Source of the DNA: a bacterium | GTDB lineage: Bacteria; Acidobacteriota; Thermoanaerobaculia; Multivoradales; J023 | Assembly (NCBI GenBank): GCA_024226315.1 | Contig: JAAELT010000631.1 | Location: 1 to 64,000, forward strand | Direction: 5' to 3' | Length of the DNA stretch: 64,000 nt | Part shown: in pieces, positions 24,992-34,793 of the stretch | Layout: each line of letters starts with the position of its first letter | How positions within the stretch are numbered: the first letter of the stretch is position 1 | Position numbers and translations under genes: made by a program | The notes under the pieces: generated by a model | The model's input: only the letters and a program-made list of their open reading frames with translations | What the model was told of the DNA's origin: nothing | Databases searched by the model: none

Positions 24992-27526
24992 ATGCGCGCA
25001 AGGCCCGGTATCTCGATGTTGGTCCCGTTGGCTGCCTTCCTGCTGGCTTTGAGCGCATCGGCGGAGGCTGAGTCCGGCAAGAAACAGCAGGAGCAGGACG
25101 CCACCGGGCCGCTGCCGAGCATCGCCGAAAAGACCGAAGGCTTCGAGACGCGTCGGGGATTCCTGACGGTCCACATTGACGACCGGGCTGGCAAGATCTG
25201 GCTCGAGGTGCCCGCGCCGAGCGGCGAACGTGGCGAGGCTCTGCGTTTGATCTACGTCGAAGGGCTGCTGAGCGGCCTGGGGTCGAACCCGGTTGGCCTC
25301 GACCGAGGCAAGATCAACGATGCCCGACTGGTGGTGGTGCGTCGCCTGGGGCCACGGGTGCTGTTCGAGCAGCCCAACCTGCGCTTTCGCGCACTGTCCG
25401 AGGATCCGGCCGAGCGGCGGGCGACGGCGGAGTCGTTCGCCACCTCGGTACTGTGGGGTAGGGAGGTCGAGGCGCTCGATCCGGACGGCCGCGCGCTGGT
25501 CGATCTCACCTCGTTCCTGGTGCGCGACGCGCACGGCGTGATCCGGACCCTGAAAGAGACCGAGCAGGGCGAGTTCGAGCTCGACGAGGAGCGCAGCGCC
25601 GTCGATCCAGCGGCCTGCCTGGTGTTCCCCGACAATGTCGAGCTCGAGGCGATCCTGACCTTCGCCGGCAGCGAGCCAGGACCGCACGTGCGGGCGACCG
25701 CGCCGACCCCGGAGTCGATCACGCTGATCGCTCACCATTCGCTGATCCGCCTGCCCGATGACGGCTACCGCCCGCGCGGTTTCGATCCGCGTACCGGTGT
25801 CCAGCGCGTCGACTTCCTCGATTACGCGGTCGAGCTCGACCAGCCGGTGCAGCGCGGCTGGATCATCCGCCATCGGCTGCGCAAGACCAATCCGTCGGCC
25901 GCCCGTTCGACGGTCCAGGAGCCGATCGTCTACCACGTCGATCGCGGCGCTCCGGAGCCGGTGCGATCCGCTCTGATCGAGGGCGCCAGCTGGTGGGCCG
26001 AGGCGTTCGAGGCGGCGGGCTTCGTCGACGCATTCCGAGTCGAGCTGCTGCCCGAGGACGCCCATCCCCTGGACGTGCGTTACAACGTCATCCAGTGGGT
26101 GCACCGGTCGACCCGAGGTTGGTCCTACGGCGGCGGCGTGGTCGATCCGCGCACCGGCGAGATGCTCAAGGGGCACGTCAACCTGGGGTCGCTGCGGGTA
26201 CGCCAGGACCGCTTGCTGTTCGAGGGCCTGGCCGGCACCGGCAAGACCGGCTCGGGTGCCGCCGACGACCCGGTGGAACTGGCCCTGGCGCGCATCCGTC
26301 AGCTGTCGGCGCACGAGGTCGGACACACCCTCGGTCTGGGCCACAACTTCGCTGCCTCCACCTACGCTGATCGCGCTTCGGTGATGGACTATCCGGCGCC
26401 GCTGGTGACGGTCGGCGAGGATGGGGAGCTGAATTTCTCGCGCGCCTACGGCGTCGGCGTCGGCGCCTGGGACGCGCACGCCGTGCGCTGGGCCTACGCC
26501 GAGTTTCCGCCCGGCGTCGACGAGGGCGTGGAGCTCGAGCGGATCGTGCGCGAAGGCATCGCCGCCGGGTTGGTTTTCCTGTCCGATGACGACGCCCGCC
26601 CGGCGGGTGCGGCCGAGCCACGGGCCAACCTGTGGGACAACGGCGACGATCCGGTGGCCGCGCTGGAGACGGTGCTGGCGGTCCGCGCCAGCGCCCTGGA
26701 CCGTTTCGGAGCCGGCAACATCGCCGCCGGCCGGCCGTTGGCGGAGCTCCAGGAGGTACTGGCGACGGTCTACTTCCACCATCGCTACCAGCTGGCGGCG
26801 GCGGCCAAGGTGTTGGGCGGCATGGAGTACGACTACGCACTGAAGGGCGACGGCCAGGCGGCCACGCGCATCGTCGACGGCGAGCGGCAGCGCCGGGCCC
26901 TGGAGGTGCTGCTCAGCGTTCTTACGCCCAAGCGGCTCGACCTACCCGAGCCGGTGCTCGAGCTGCTGGCGCCCCGGGTCTTCGAAGCCGGGCGCAACCG
27001 CGAGATGTTCGCGTCGGCCACCGAGCCGGCGTTCGACGCTCTCGGCGCGGCGACGACGGTGGCGGACCAGGTGGTCGGAGAGTTGCTGCAGCCGGAGCGG
27101 TTGGGGCGATTGATCGACTTTCACCGCCGAGACGCCGCGCTGCCCGGGCTCGAGGAGGTGTTGACCGCGATGCTCGAGCGGGCGTTTCAGGCCCCGTCCG
27201 CCGGCGACGCGAGGCTGGCCGCGCTGCAGCACGTGGTCAAGCAGGTGGTGATCCACCGCTGGCTCGATCTAGCGGCGAACCCAGACGTCACTCCCGCGGT
27301 CCGGGCGCACGCCGAGCAGATCCTGCGTCGAGCGCGGCGGCGGCTTCCGGCGGCGGATGCCGAGCTAGACAGCGCCACGCCGTATGAGCTCGCTCTGGCG
27401 GGCGACGTCGACCGGTTCCTGGAGCGCACGGAGAGCCGGCCCGCGCCGGCCCGGCGTCCGGCGCCGATGCCGCCGGGCAGCCCGATCGGCGCAGCGCCTT
27501 CCGGGCTGGCCGGCTGCGGCGGCTGA
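24992..27526 (+). CDS. Secreted zinc-dependent metalloprotease (DUF4953/DUF5117-type)
   Basis: An 844-aa secreted protein with a signal peptide (MLVPLAAFLLALSASAEAE). ATG 24992 is preceded by GGAGG. The catalytic zinc site is HEVGHTLGLGHN (H441, E442, H445, H451), the extended metzincin-type motif, followed by a VMDYPAP Met-turn-like segment. The N-terminal half carries the DUF5117-like region and the C-terminal half a helical region typical of this family of about 800-900-aa proteins. It probably degrades extracellular or periplasmic protein. It ends directly against the convergent TerB-like gene, leaving no space for a terminator. Confidence 0.9.
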   Translation: MRARPGISMLVPLAAFLLALSASAEAESGKKQQEQDATGPLPSIAEKTEGFETRRGFLTVHIDDRAGKIWLEVPAPSGERGEALRLIYVEGLLSGLGSNPVGLDRGKINDARLVVVRRLGPRVLFEQPNLRFRALSEDPAERRATAESFATSVLWGREVEALDPDGRALVDLTSFLVRDAHGVIRTLKETEQGEFELDEERSAVDPAACLVFPDNVELEAILTFAGSEPGPHVRATAPTPESITLIAHHSLIRLPDDGYRPRGFDPRTGVQRVDFLDYAVELDQPVQRGWIIRHRLRKTNPSAARSTVQEPIVYHVDRGAPEPVRSALIEGASWWAEAFEAAGFVDAFRVELLPEDAHPLDVRYNVIQWVHRSTRGWSYGGGVVDPRTGEMLKGHVNLGSLRVRQDRLLFEGLAGTGKTGSGAADDPVELALARIRQLSAHEVGHTLGLGHNFAASTYADRASVMDYPAPLVTVGEDGELNFSRAYGVGVGAWDAHAVRWAYAEFPPGVDEGVELERIVREGIAAGLVFLSDDDARPAGAAEPRANLWDNGDDPVAALETVLAVRASALDRFGAGNIAAGRPLAELQEVLATVYFHHRYQLAAAAKVLGGMEYDYALKGDGQAATRIVDGERQRRALEVLLSVLTPKRLDLPEPVLELLAPRVFEAGRNREMFASATEPAFDALGAATTVADQVVGELLQPERLGRLIDFHRRDAALPGLEEVLTAMLERAFQAPSAGDARLAALQHVVKQVVIHRWLDLAANPDVTPAVRAHAEQILRRARRRLPAADAELDSATPYELALAGDVDRFLERTESRPAPARRPAPMPPGSPIGAAPSGLAGCGG

Positions 27527-27889
27527 CTATTCCCCGTTGGGCTCGGCGGCGGGAGCGAGGCCCCAGGTCTCGGCTAGCCAGTCGAGCAGCCGGCCTTCCC
27601 GCTGGACGATCGAGCCCGAGGCGGCGATGCCGAAGAGCACGCCGTAGATCGCTTCGCGCGCCGGCTCGCGGTCGACCGTTTTCACCTGCGCCTCGACCAC
27701 GTCGTCGTCCACGTGCCGGCCGCCGGCCTCCTTCAGCAGCGCCCAGAACTGCTCCTCGCCCAGATCCGCGGCGGCCTGCTGGAGCCCGGCGGCCTCGGCC
27801 GCCGAGTACTCGCCGTCGACTCCCACCATCACCCGCACCAGGGTGCCGAGCGCCAGCCGCTCGGCGTCTTCCATCTCATCGAGCTTCAT
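27527..27889 (-). CDS. Small TerB-like helical protein
   Basis: A 120-aa acidic, helical protein. The segment VRVMVGVDGEYSAAEAAGLQQAAADLG resembles the metal-binding helix-turn of TerB-like domains (usual form A-x-DGxxxxxE). No signal peptide or membrane helix is seen. It abuts the stop of the metalloprotease gene on the other strand. A GAGG ribosome site lies upstream of its ATG. The family assignment is tentative and its role is unknown. Confidence 0.6.
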   Translation of the reverse strand: MKLDEMEDAERLALGTLVRVMVGVDGEYSAAEAAGLQQAAADLGEEQFWALLKEAGGRHVDDDVVEAQVKTVDREPAREAIYGVLFGIAASGSIVQREGRLLDWLAETWGLAPAAEPNGE

Positions 27890-27991
27890 TCTGAGAAGTC
27901 CTCATCGGTCATCGCTTGGAAACCGCGAGGCGATTGCCTCGACGGGTCCGGGTCTCTTCGGGAGTACGGCCCGGACTCGCCAAGGGTAGCA

Positions 27992-29071
27992 TCAACCGAC
28001 GACCCGTTCCTCCAAGATCCACCAATCGTCGCCCTCGCGGACCAGTTCGAGCGTCTTGCGTACGGTGTCCTGGTAGTTGTCGGAGCGATAGGACTGATCG
28101 AAGCTGACGCGGGCCCGGTCGGCCGCGAGCAATTCCACCGTCAGATGGGCGAGCCGCACTTCGATCTCGCGGGGCTTGAGGATCCGAGTCTCGCGCCCGG
28201 CACGCCATTCGGCGCGATCCTGGCCGCCGGGAGGACGAAAGCCGGCGGCATAGAACGAGAGGTAGTCGTCGATGCGCTGCTCGGACCAGGACAGGGCCCA
28301 GGCCTGGGCCAGGTCGATGAGCGGGGTCTGCGTCGTGACCTCCGCCCTTGACGATGGCGGCGTCACTGTCGCCTGCTCGATCATGGGGGCTGCGATTTCG
28401 TCCGTCGCTAGCGCGGTCGGCACCGCGGGGTCAATCGGTACCGGGGCGGGTGGTAGGAGAACCAGGCCGGCGAACGCCAGGGCGGCGAGCGCCAGCGCCG
28501 GCAGCAGCGCCCGCCCCGAACCGCGGCCGCGGTCGACAGAGGCGCAACCGGCGTAGGCATGAAGCCGCCGCCGGTTACGGTCGCCGGAGATTCCGTGGGC
28601 CTGCTCGGCTGGCTCGGGATCGGTCTCCCGCTCGGCGGCGCGCCGAATCTCCGATCGGATTTCGTCCACGTCGCGAGGGCCGGCACCGGTGATGTAACGT
28701 CGCGTGACGGTCCACCGGATCAGCTCGCGGCTCTCCGCGTCGAGGTGGAGGAAGCGGATGCCCATACCAGCCGGGTGGTCAGGGCCTTCGTCCTGGCGCC
28801 GGTACCAGACGACCTCGCCGAAGCCCTGGATCAGCTTTTCGCCACCGTCGAGGGCGAGCGCGAAGCTCAGGCAGCTTCCCGCCGGTTGAGGATCGTCGGA
28901 CTTGATGAACATGCCCGTGGCGGAGATGTTCAACGAGGACTCGCTGATGAATCTCTCGAGATTCTCGAAGCGCAGGTCGACGCTCTGCTTCAGGTCCACC
29001 CGGGTGGATTCTCGCAAGTCTTCGGGGCGGTGTGGGCGCTCGGTCCCTTCGTCTTGTCGGGCTGCGTGCAT
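27992..29071 (-). CDS. PilZ domain protein with membrane helix and NTF2-like C-terminal domain
   Basis: A 359-aa protein. The first 130 residues form a PilZ domain with the c-di-GMP-binding motifs RESTR (RxxxR) and NISATG (N/DxSxxG), then GMGIRFLHL. A proline- and Ala-rich single membrane helix follows (LLPALALAALAFAGLVLLPP, near 190-210). The C-terminal 110 residues resemble the NTF2-like domain seen in Cds6/SnoaL-type proteins (AWALSWSEQRIDDYLSFYA to DDWWILEERV). The likely topology is a cytoplasmic c-di-GMP sensor linked to a periplasmic binding module. It is divergent from the OPT transporter. Confidence 0.82.
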   Translation of the reverse strand: MHAARQDEGTERPHRPEDLRESTRVDLKQSVDLRFENLERFISESSLNISATGMFIKSDDPQPAGSCLSFALALDGGEKLIQGFGEVVWYRRQDEGPDHPAGMGIRFLHLDAESRELIRWTVTRRYITGAGPRDVDEIRSEIRRAAERETDPEPAEQAHGISGDRNRRRLHAYAGCASVDRGRGSGRALLPALALAALAFAGLVLLPPAPVPIDPAVPTALATDEIAAPMIEQATVTPPSSRAEVTTQTPLIDLAQAWALSWSEQRIDDYLSFYAAGFRPPGGQDRAEWRAGRETRILKPREIEVRLAHLTVELLAADRARVSFDQSYRSDNYQDTVRKTLELVREGDDWWILEERVVG

Positions 29072-29273
29072 GGTTCGTTTCTCCGGTTCGTTTCATCAGG
29101 GCGCCGATCGGCCCCGGCGGCGACCTGGGCGATCATGGCGCCAGTTGCTTACGAAACCCATAACGACAGCGGCTGCCGTACTTTCGGCCTCTTTCCCGGC
29201 GCAGCCAGATCCGCTACGATACGCTCGCGGCCCCACACGGACAGCAATCGATGGACCCAGGAAGGAAGGCTCC

Positions 29274-31250
<1,977 letters not shown>

Positions 31251-31312
31251 CGGCGATTCGGAGAAATCGACGTGTCCGCACCGTACCGCGCCCGACCGAA
31301 AGGTGGTAGAAC

Positions 31313-32194
31313 TTGACCCTCGTCTCCGGGATCTTCCGTGCGCGGCTCGGGTTCCTTGCATTGTTGCTCGGGCTCGCCGCCTGTCAGCAGAGTCCGGACG
31401 CGACCGCTGGGGATCTGACGCCGGCGAGTGGCGAGACGGCGGGTGGTCACGGCGCGCGCGATCTCACGGTCGGGGACGAGAAGGAGGCTCGGAGCACGAC
31501 GGTGGAACGACTCTCGGTCAAGATCCTGGCGACCTACCCGCACGATCCGGGCGCCTTCACCCAGGGCCTGGTGTGGGACGGCGGTGTGCTGTACGAGAGT
31601 ACGGGCCTCTACGGCAAGTCGAGCCTGCGCCGGGTGGAGCCGATGAGCGGCGAGGTACTCGACCGGCGCGCCGTCGACCCCAACCTCTTCGCCGAGGGGC
31701 TGGCCATGGTCGGTGATCGTCTGGTCCAGCTCACCTGGAAGGCCGGCATTGCCCTGGTCTACGACCTGGCGACGCTCGAGCTGGTCGACGAGTACGGTTT
31801 CAACGGCGAGGGTTGGGGGCTGGCCTACGACGGCAATCTGCTGGTGATGTCGGACGGCTCCCATCGCCTGACGCTGCGCGACTCGTCGGACCTGCGCTGG
31901 CGGGTCACCGTGGAGGTCCAGCTGGGCGGCAAGAAGGTGGAGAACATCAACGAGCTCGAGCTGGTCGACGGCGACCTTTACGCCAACGTCTGGGGCGAGG
32001 AGCGGATCATCCGGCTCGACCCCGAGACCGGCGTCGTCGACGGCGTGATCGATTGCTCCGGCCTGCTCGAGGCGAGCGAGAAGTCGCGCGTCGATGTGCT
32101 CAACGGAATCGCCTACGATCCGGTGTCCGAGACCTTCTGGCTGACTGGCAAATTCTGGCCCAGAATGTTTCAGGTCGTCTTCGTGCCTGTCTGA
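31313..32194 (+). CDS. Glutaminyl-peptide cyclotransferase (plant/bacterial type), lipoprotein
   Basis: A 293-aa secreted glutamine cyclotransferase, which converts N-terminal Gln of peptides to pyroglutamate. The start is TTG with AAAGGTGG five bases upstream. A lipobox LLLGLAAC marks a lipoprotein. The five-bladed propeller family is recognised from YPHDPGAFTQGLVWDGGVLYESTGLYGKS (given in parts: PGAFTQGL, LYESTGLYG), LTWK, the NINELELVDG motif and the final LNGIAYD-FWLTGKFWP. These blocks carry the conserved acidic and aromatic active-site residues. It ends just before a stem-loop. Confidence 0.93.
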   Translation: MTLVSGIFRARLGFLALLLGLAACQQSPDATAGDLTPASGETAGGHGARDLTVGDEKEARSTTVERLSVKILATYPHDPGAFTQGLVWDGGVLYESTGLYGKSSLRRVEPMSGEVLDRRAVDPNLFAEGLAMVGDRLVQLTWKAGIALVYDLATLELVDEYGFNGEGWGLAYDGNLLVMSDGSHRLTLRDSSDLRWRVTVEVQLGGKKVENINELELVDGDLYANVWGEERIIRLDPETGVVDGVIDCSGLLEASEKSRVDVLNGIAYDPVSETFWLTGKFWPRMFQVVFVPV

Positions 32195-32204
32195 GCCCTG
32201 CCGC

Positions 32205-32245
32205 GGGCCGGACGAGCCCGTCCGCGGGCCCAGCTTGCTTTTTCA
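32205..32245 (+). terminator. Stem-loop after the cyclotransferase gene
   Basis: GGGCCGGACG (32205-32214) pairs with CGTCC (32219-32223) and GGCCC (32227-32231) around a 4-nt loop, with a 3-nt bulge. A T-tract (CTTTTT) begins 7 nt later. It probably ends the upstream transcript and overlaps the -35 region of the ribosomal operon promoter. Confidence 0.5.
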
Positions 32246-32262
32246 GCCGAAGCGCATACAAT
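32235..32262 (+). promoter_or_regulatory. Sigma70-type promoter of the rpsF operon
   Basis: TTGCTT (32235-32240), a 16-bp spacer and TACAAT (32257-32262) lie 130 nt upstream of rpsF, in the only sizeable gap before the ribosomal genes. Confidence 0.65.
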
Positions 32263-32343
32263 ACGCGGACTTCGCGGGGTGACGTTTCGAATGTCGCCCG
32301 GCAGACAACCCACCGCCCCGGCTCGAACCGGAGCATCACCTCT

Positions 32344-32376
32344 CTGTCCCGTGACAGCAGCGGGACCGAAAACAGG
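32344..32376 (+). promoter_or_regulatory. Candidate S6:S18-binding leader hairpin
   Basis: CUGU and CCCG (32344-32351) pair with CGGG (32361-32364) and ACAG (32372-32375). The 3' side carries a one-sided bulge ACCGAAA (32365-32371) that contains the CCG trinucleotide. rpsF leaders in many phyla hold a hairpin with a bulged CCG recognised by the S6:S18 complex, giving feedback control. This one ends 17 nt before the rpsF ATG and close to the AGGGAGG ribosome site. Confidence 0.6.
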
Positions 32377-32392
32377 CCATAGGGAGGTCCGA

Positions 32393-32782
32393 ATGACCCG
32401 TTCCTACGAGCTGGCCTTCATCGTCGAGCCCCGTCAGCCCGACGACGAAGTCCAGGCCATCACCAAGAAGTACACCGACCTGATCGCCGGCAGCGGTGCC
32501 GAGATCAAGTACGTGGATCACTGGGGCAAGCGCAAGCTGGCCTATCCGATCCAGAACTACAAGGAAGGCAAGTACGTCATCGTCTACGTCTTCGCCGACG
32601 GCAGCGTGCCGTGGCCGGACGTCGAGCGCCTGCTGATGCAGGACGAGAAGGTCCTGCGTCACCTTGTGGTGCGCACCGACAAGGATCTGAAGCGCGCCAC
32701 CCGCGGCAAGATCCAGCCCAGGATGCCTTGGGAGACCGAGGAGAAACCCGCGGAGGAGAAGGGAGCCAGTCATGCCTCGTAA
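32393..32782 (+). CDS. rpsF: 30S ribosomal protein S6
   Basis: A 129-aa S6, which binds S18 and 16S rRNA in the small-subunit platform. The start ATG 32393 follows AGGGAGG. Family features are MTRSYELAFIVEP at the start, the HWGKRKLAYPIQNYKEGKY block and the LMQDEKVLRHLVVR block. A charged C-terminal tail (about 30 residues, Lys/Glu-rich) extends beyond the core. It overlaps rpsR by 11 nt, which implies coupled translation with its binding partner. Confidence 0.97.
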   Translation: MTRSYELAFIVEPRQPDDEVQAITKKYTDLIAGSGAEIKYVDHWGKRKLAYPIQNYKEGKYVIVYVFADGSVPWPDVERLLMQDEKVLRHLVVRTDKDLKRATRGKIQPRMPWETEEKPAEEKGASHAS

Positions 32783-33002
32783 GAGAGTCTTCTACCGCCG
32801 CCGCAAGGTCTGCAAGTTCACCGCCGAGGGAATCGAGTACATCGACTACAAAGACGTCAAGCTCCTGCAGTCGTACATCCTCGAGCGCGCCAAGATCCTG
32901 CCGCGCCGCATCTCCGGCACGTCTGCCCGGCATCAGCGTATGCTGTCGCGGGCGATCCAGCGGGCCCGGCATCTCGCCTTGATCCCGTTCACGGCTGACT
33001 AG
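32772..33002 (+). CDS. rpsR: 30S ribosomal protein S18
   Basis: A 76-aa S18. The core CKFTAEGIEYIDYKDVKLLQ and the basic stretch RRISGTSARHQRMLSRAI are typical. It has a single cysteine in the N-terminal part (KVCKF), so the four-Cys zinc form is not present. It lies between rpsF and rplI, the usual order, with only 10 nt to rplI. Confidence 0.97.
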   Translation: MPRKRVFYRRRKVCKFTAEGIEYIDYKDVKLLQSYILERAKILPRRISGTSARHQRMLSRAIQRARHLALIPFTAD

Positions 33003-33012
33003 GAGCGGAGAG

Positions 33013-33468
33013 ATGGAAATCATCCTGCTGGAAGACGTCCGCCGGCTCGGCCAGCGCGGCGACACCGTCAAGGTGAAGCCCGGCTACGCCCGAAACTATC
33101 TGCTGCCCAGGGGCTCGGCGCTCGAAGCGACCCGAGCCAACCGTGCATTCTTCGAGCAGCAGCGCAAGAAGATCGACGCTCGGCACACCAAGAAGCGCGA
33201 CGAGGCCGCCGAGGTGGCCGCCGCGATCGCCGAGCTCAACATCAAGGTGGCCAAGCGGGTCGGCGAGAAAGAGACCCTTTACGGCTCGGTCACCAGCGCC
33301 GAGATCGGCGAGTTGCTCGAAAGGAAGGGCGTTTCGGTCGACAGGCGGCGGATTGACCTGGGCGGCGTTACCGGGCTCAAGAGCCTCGGCGAGCACCGAG
33401 TGACCATCGACCTCCACCCCGAGGTAGTGGCCGAGCTGACGGTCACGGTCGTGCCTGAGGAAGAGTAG
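33013..33468 (+). CDS. rplI: 50S ribosomal protein L9
   Basis: A 151-aa L9 with normal length. The N-terminal rRNA-binding domain is clear (MEIILLEDVRRLGQRGDTV, then GYARNYLLPRG), followed by the long connecting helix and the C-terminal domain (TLYGSVTSAEIGELL and VTIDLHPEVVAELTVTV). The ATG follows GGAGCGGAGAG. The operon ends here, with a GC-rich hairpin directly after the stop. DnaB, which often follows L9, is absent. Confidence 0.98.
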   Translation: MEIILLEDVRRLGQRGDTVKVKPGYARNYLLPRGSALEATRANRAFFEQQRKKIDARHTKKRDEAAEVAAAIAELNIKVAKRVGEKETLYGSVTSAEIGELLERKGVSVDRRRIDLGGVTGLKSLGEHRVTIDLHPEVVAELTVTVVPEEE

Positions 33469-33474
33469 AGACGA

Positions 33475-33498
33475 GGCGTCTCCCCAAGGGGAGGCGCC
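33475..33498 (+). terminator. GC-rich hairpin after rplI
   Basis: GGCGTCTCCC (33475-33484) pairs with GGGAGGCGCC (33489-33498) across the loop CAAG, with one G-U pair. It begins 7 nt after the rplI stop. There is no T-tract, so it may be a 3'-end stabilising hairpin or a terminator of the L-shaped type. Confidence 0.5.
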
Positions 33499-33551
33499 GC
33501 CGTCAGATAGAGTCTGGTTGCGGCTCTGAAATCGCCGTGTGAGGCTCCGCC

Positions 33552-34787
33552 GTGATAGACGATCTCGAAGACCGCGACCGCCCCGAGGACGGTGCTCCCG
33601 AGGAAGAGCGGGTTCCCAGGGAAGATCCCGGCGAGCCCTCGATCGACCTCTTCGTCGGCGAGCCGACGCGGGATCTGTCGCACTGGGCCTGGCTGTGGAC
33701 TGCCGACCGCGAGTTCCCGCTCGGCAGCCATCGGCGCGGCCTGTGGGGCCGGCTGGTCACCCTGGTCAAGCGCTTCTTGCGGCCGATCATCAAGTTTCCA
33801 CTGAACGACCTGTGGGACCGCCAGCGGACCTACAACCTGATCCTGCTCGAGACCGTCACCCGTCAGGCGGCCGAGTTCCAGAGCGCCATCGAGGCCCACG
33901 CCAGGCTGCTCGAGAAGCTCGACGCGCGCACGGCCATCGGGCTCAACGACGTCATGCGTCACAACGACGCGCTGTTCGCTCGGGTGGATCAGAAGCTCGA
34001 CCGTTATCGCCGCGAGTCCAAGGAGCTTTGGCACCGGCTGGGCGCGTTCATCGCGGCCGCCGAGACCGACACTCCGATCGCGCTGCGGGAAGCTCAGCGG
34101 GAGCAGAGCTACGTCGAGCTCGAGAAGCGCCACCGCGGCTCGGAGGAGGAGATCACCGAACGGATCTCGACCTACTTGCCATACCTCGAAGGCAAGGGCG
34201 AGGTGCTGGACCTGGGCTGCGGCCGCGGCGAGGCGCTGCGGTTGTTCGAGAGCCACGGCCTCACCGCGCGTGGGATCGACTCGTCGAGCGAGATGGTCGC
34301 GCGCTGTATCGACATGGGACTGTCGGCCGAGCAGGCCGATCTGTTCGAGGCGCTCGCCCGCCAGGACGAGGGCTCGCTGGGCGGTGTAGTGTCGTTCCAC
34401 GTCGTCGAGCATCTGCCGGCCGACTCCCTGGAGCGCCTGGTGCGGTTGGCGTGGCGGGCCTTGCGCCCCGGCGGCGTGTTGATCCTGGAGACGCCGAGTC
34501 CGCTGTCGGTGGTGATGTCGGCGCGCAACTTCTGGGTCGACCCCACCCACAAGCGGCCAGTCCACCCCGCGAGCCTGGAGGTGACGTTCCGCGAGGCCGG
34601 GTTCGAGCCCGTTCACCGGATCGACCTGCACCCCTTCCCGGACAGCGAGCGCCTGCCGGAGATCGACATCGCGCGCCTGGCCGAGGAACAGCGCAAGCTC
34701 GCCGATCAGGTCAACCGCTTGCGCGACATTCTCGACGACCTGCTGTTCGGCAGTCGCGATTTCGGCCTGGTGGGAGTCAAGCCCTGA
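33552..34787 (+). CDS. SAM-dependent methyltransferase with coiled-coil N-terminus
   Basis: A 411-aa protein. The class I methyltransferase domain spans about residues 200-345: motif I VLDLGCGRGEALRLF, then GIDSSSEMVARC, the VVSFHVVEHLPADSL motif IV region and LRPGGVLILETPSPLS. The sequence preceding the domain is helical and partly coiled-coil (about 95-190). A short C-terminal coil (LADQVNRLRDILDDLLFG) follows. This layout is like methyltransferases that modify or terminate O-antigen or other surface glycans, for example WbdD-type proteins. The start is GTG with a GAGG seven bases before it. It converges on the PBP1A gene with a 6-nt gap. Confidence 0.83.
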   Translation: MIDDLEDRDRPEDGAPEEERVPREDPGEPSIDLFVGEPTRDLSHWAWLWTADREFPLGSHRRGLWGRLVTLVKRFLRPIIKFPLNDLWDRQRTYNLILLETVTRQAAEFQSAIEAHARLLEKLDARTAIGLNDVMRHNDALFARVDQKLDRYRRESKELWHRLGAFIAAAETDTPIALREAQREQSYVELEKRHRGSEEEITERISTYLPYLEGKGEVLDLGCGRGEALRLFESHGLTARGIDSSSEMVARCIDMGLSAEQADLFEALARQDEGSLGGVVSFHVVEHLPADSLERLVRLAWRALRPGGVLILETPSPLSVVMSARNFWVDPTHKRPVHPASLEVTFREAGFEPVHRIDLHPFPDSERLPEIDIARLAEEQRKLADQVNRLRDILDDLLFGSRDFGLVGVKP

Positions 34788-34793
34788 CGCGGC

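Noticed and set aside
22868..26782. A 1304-codon open frame on the minus strand
   Set aside because: It crosses the MscS gene and the opposing metalloprotease gene. Its composition is Arg/Pro/Gly-rich as expected for a shadow in GC-rich DNA, and only the known genes have domains.
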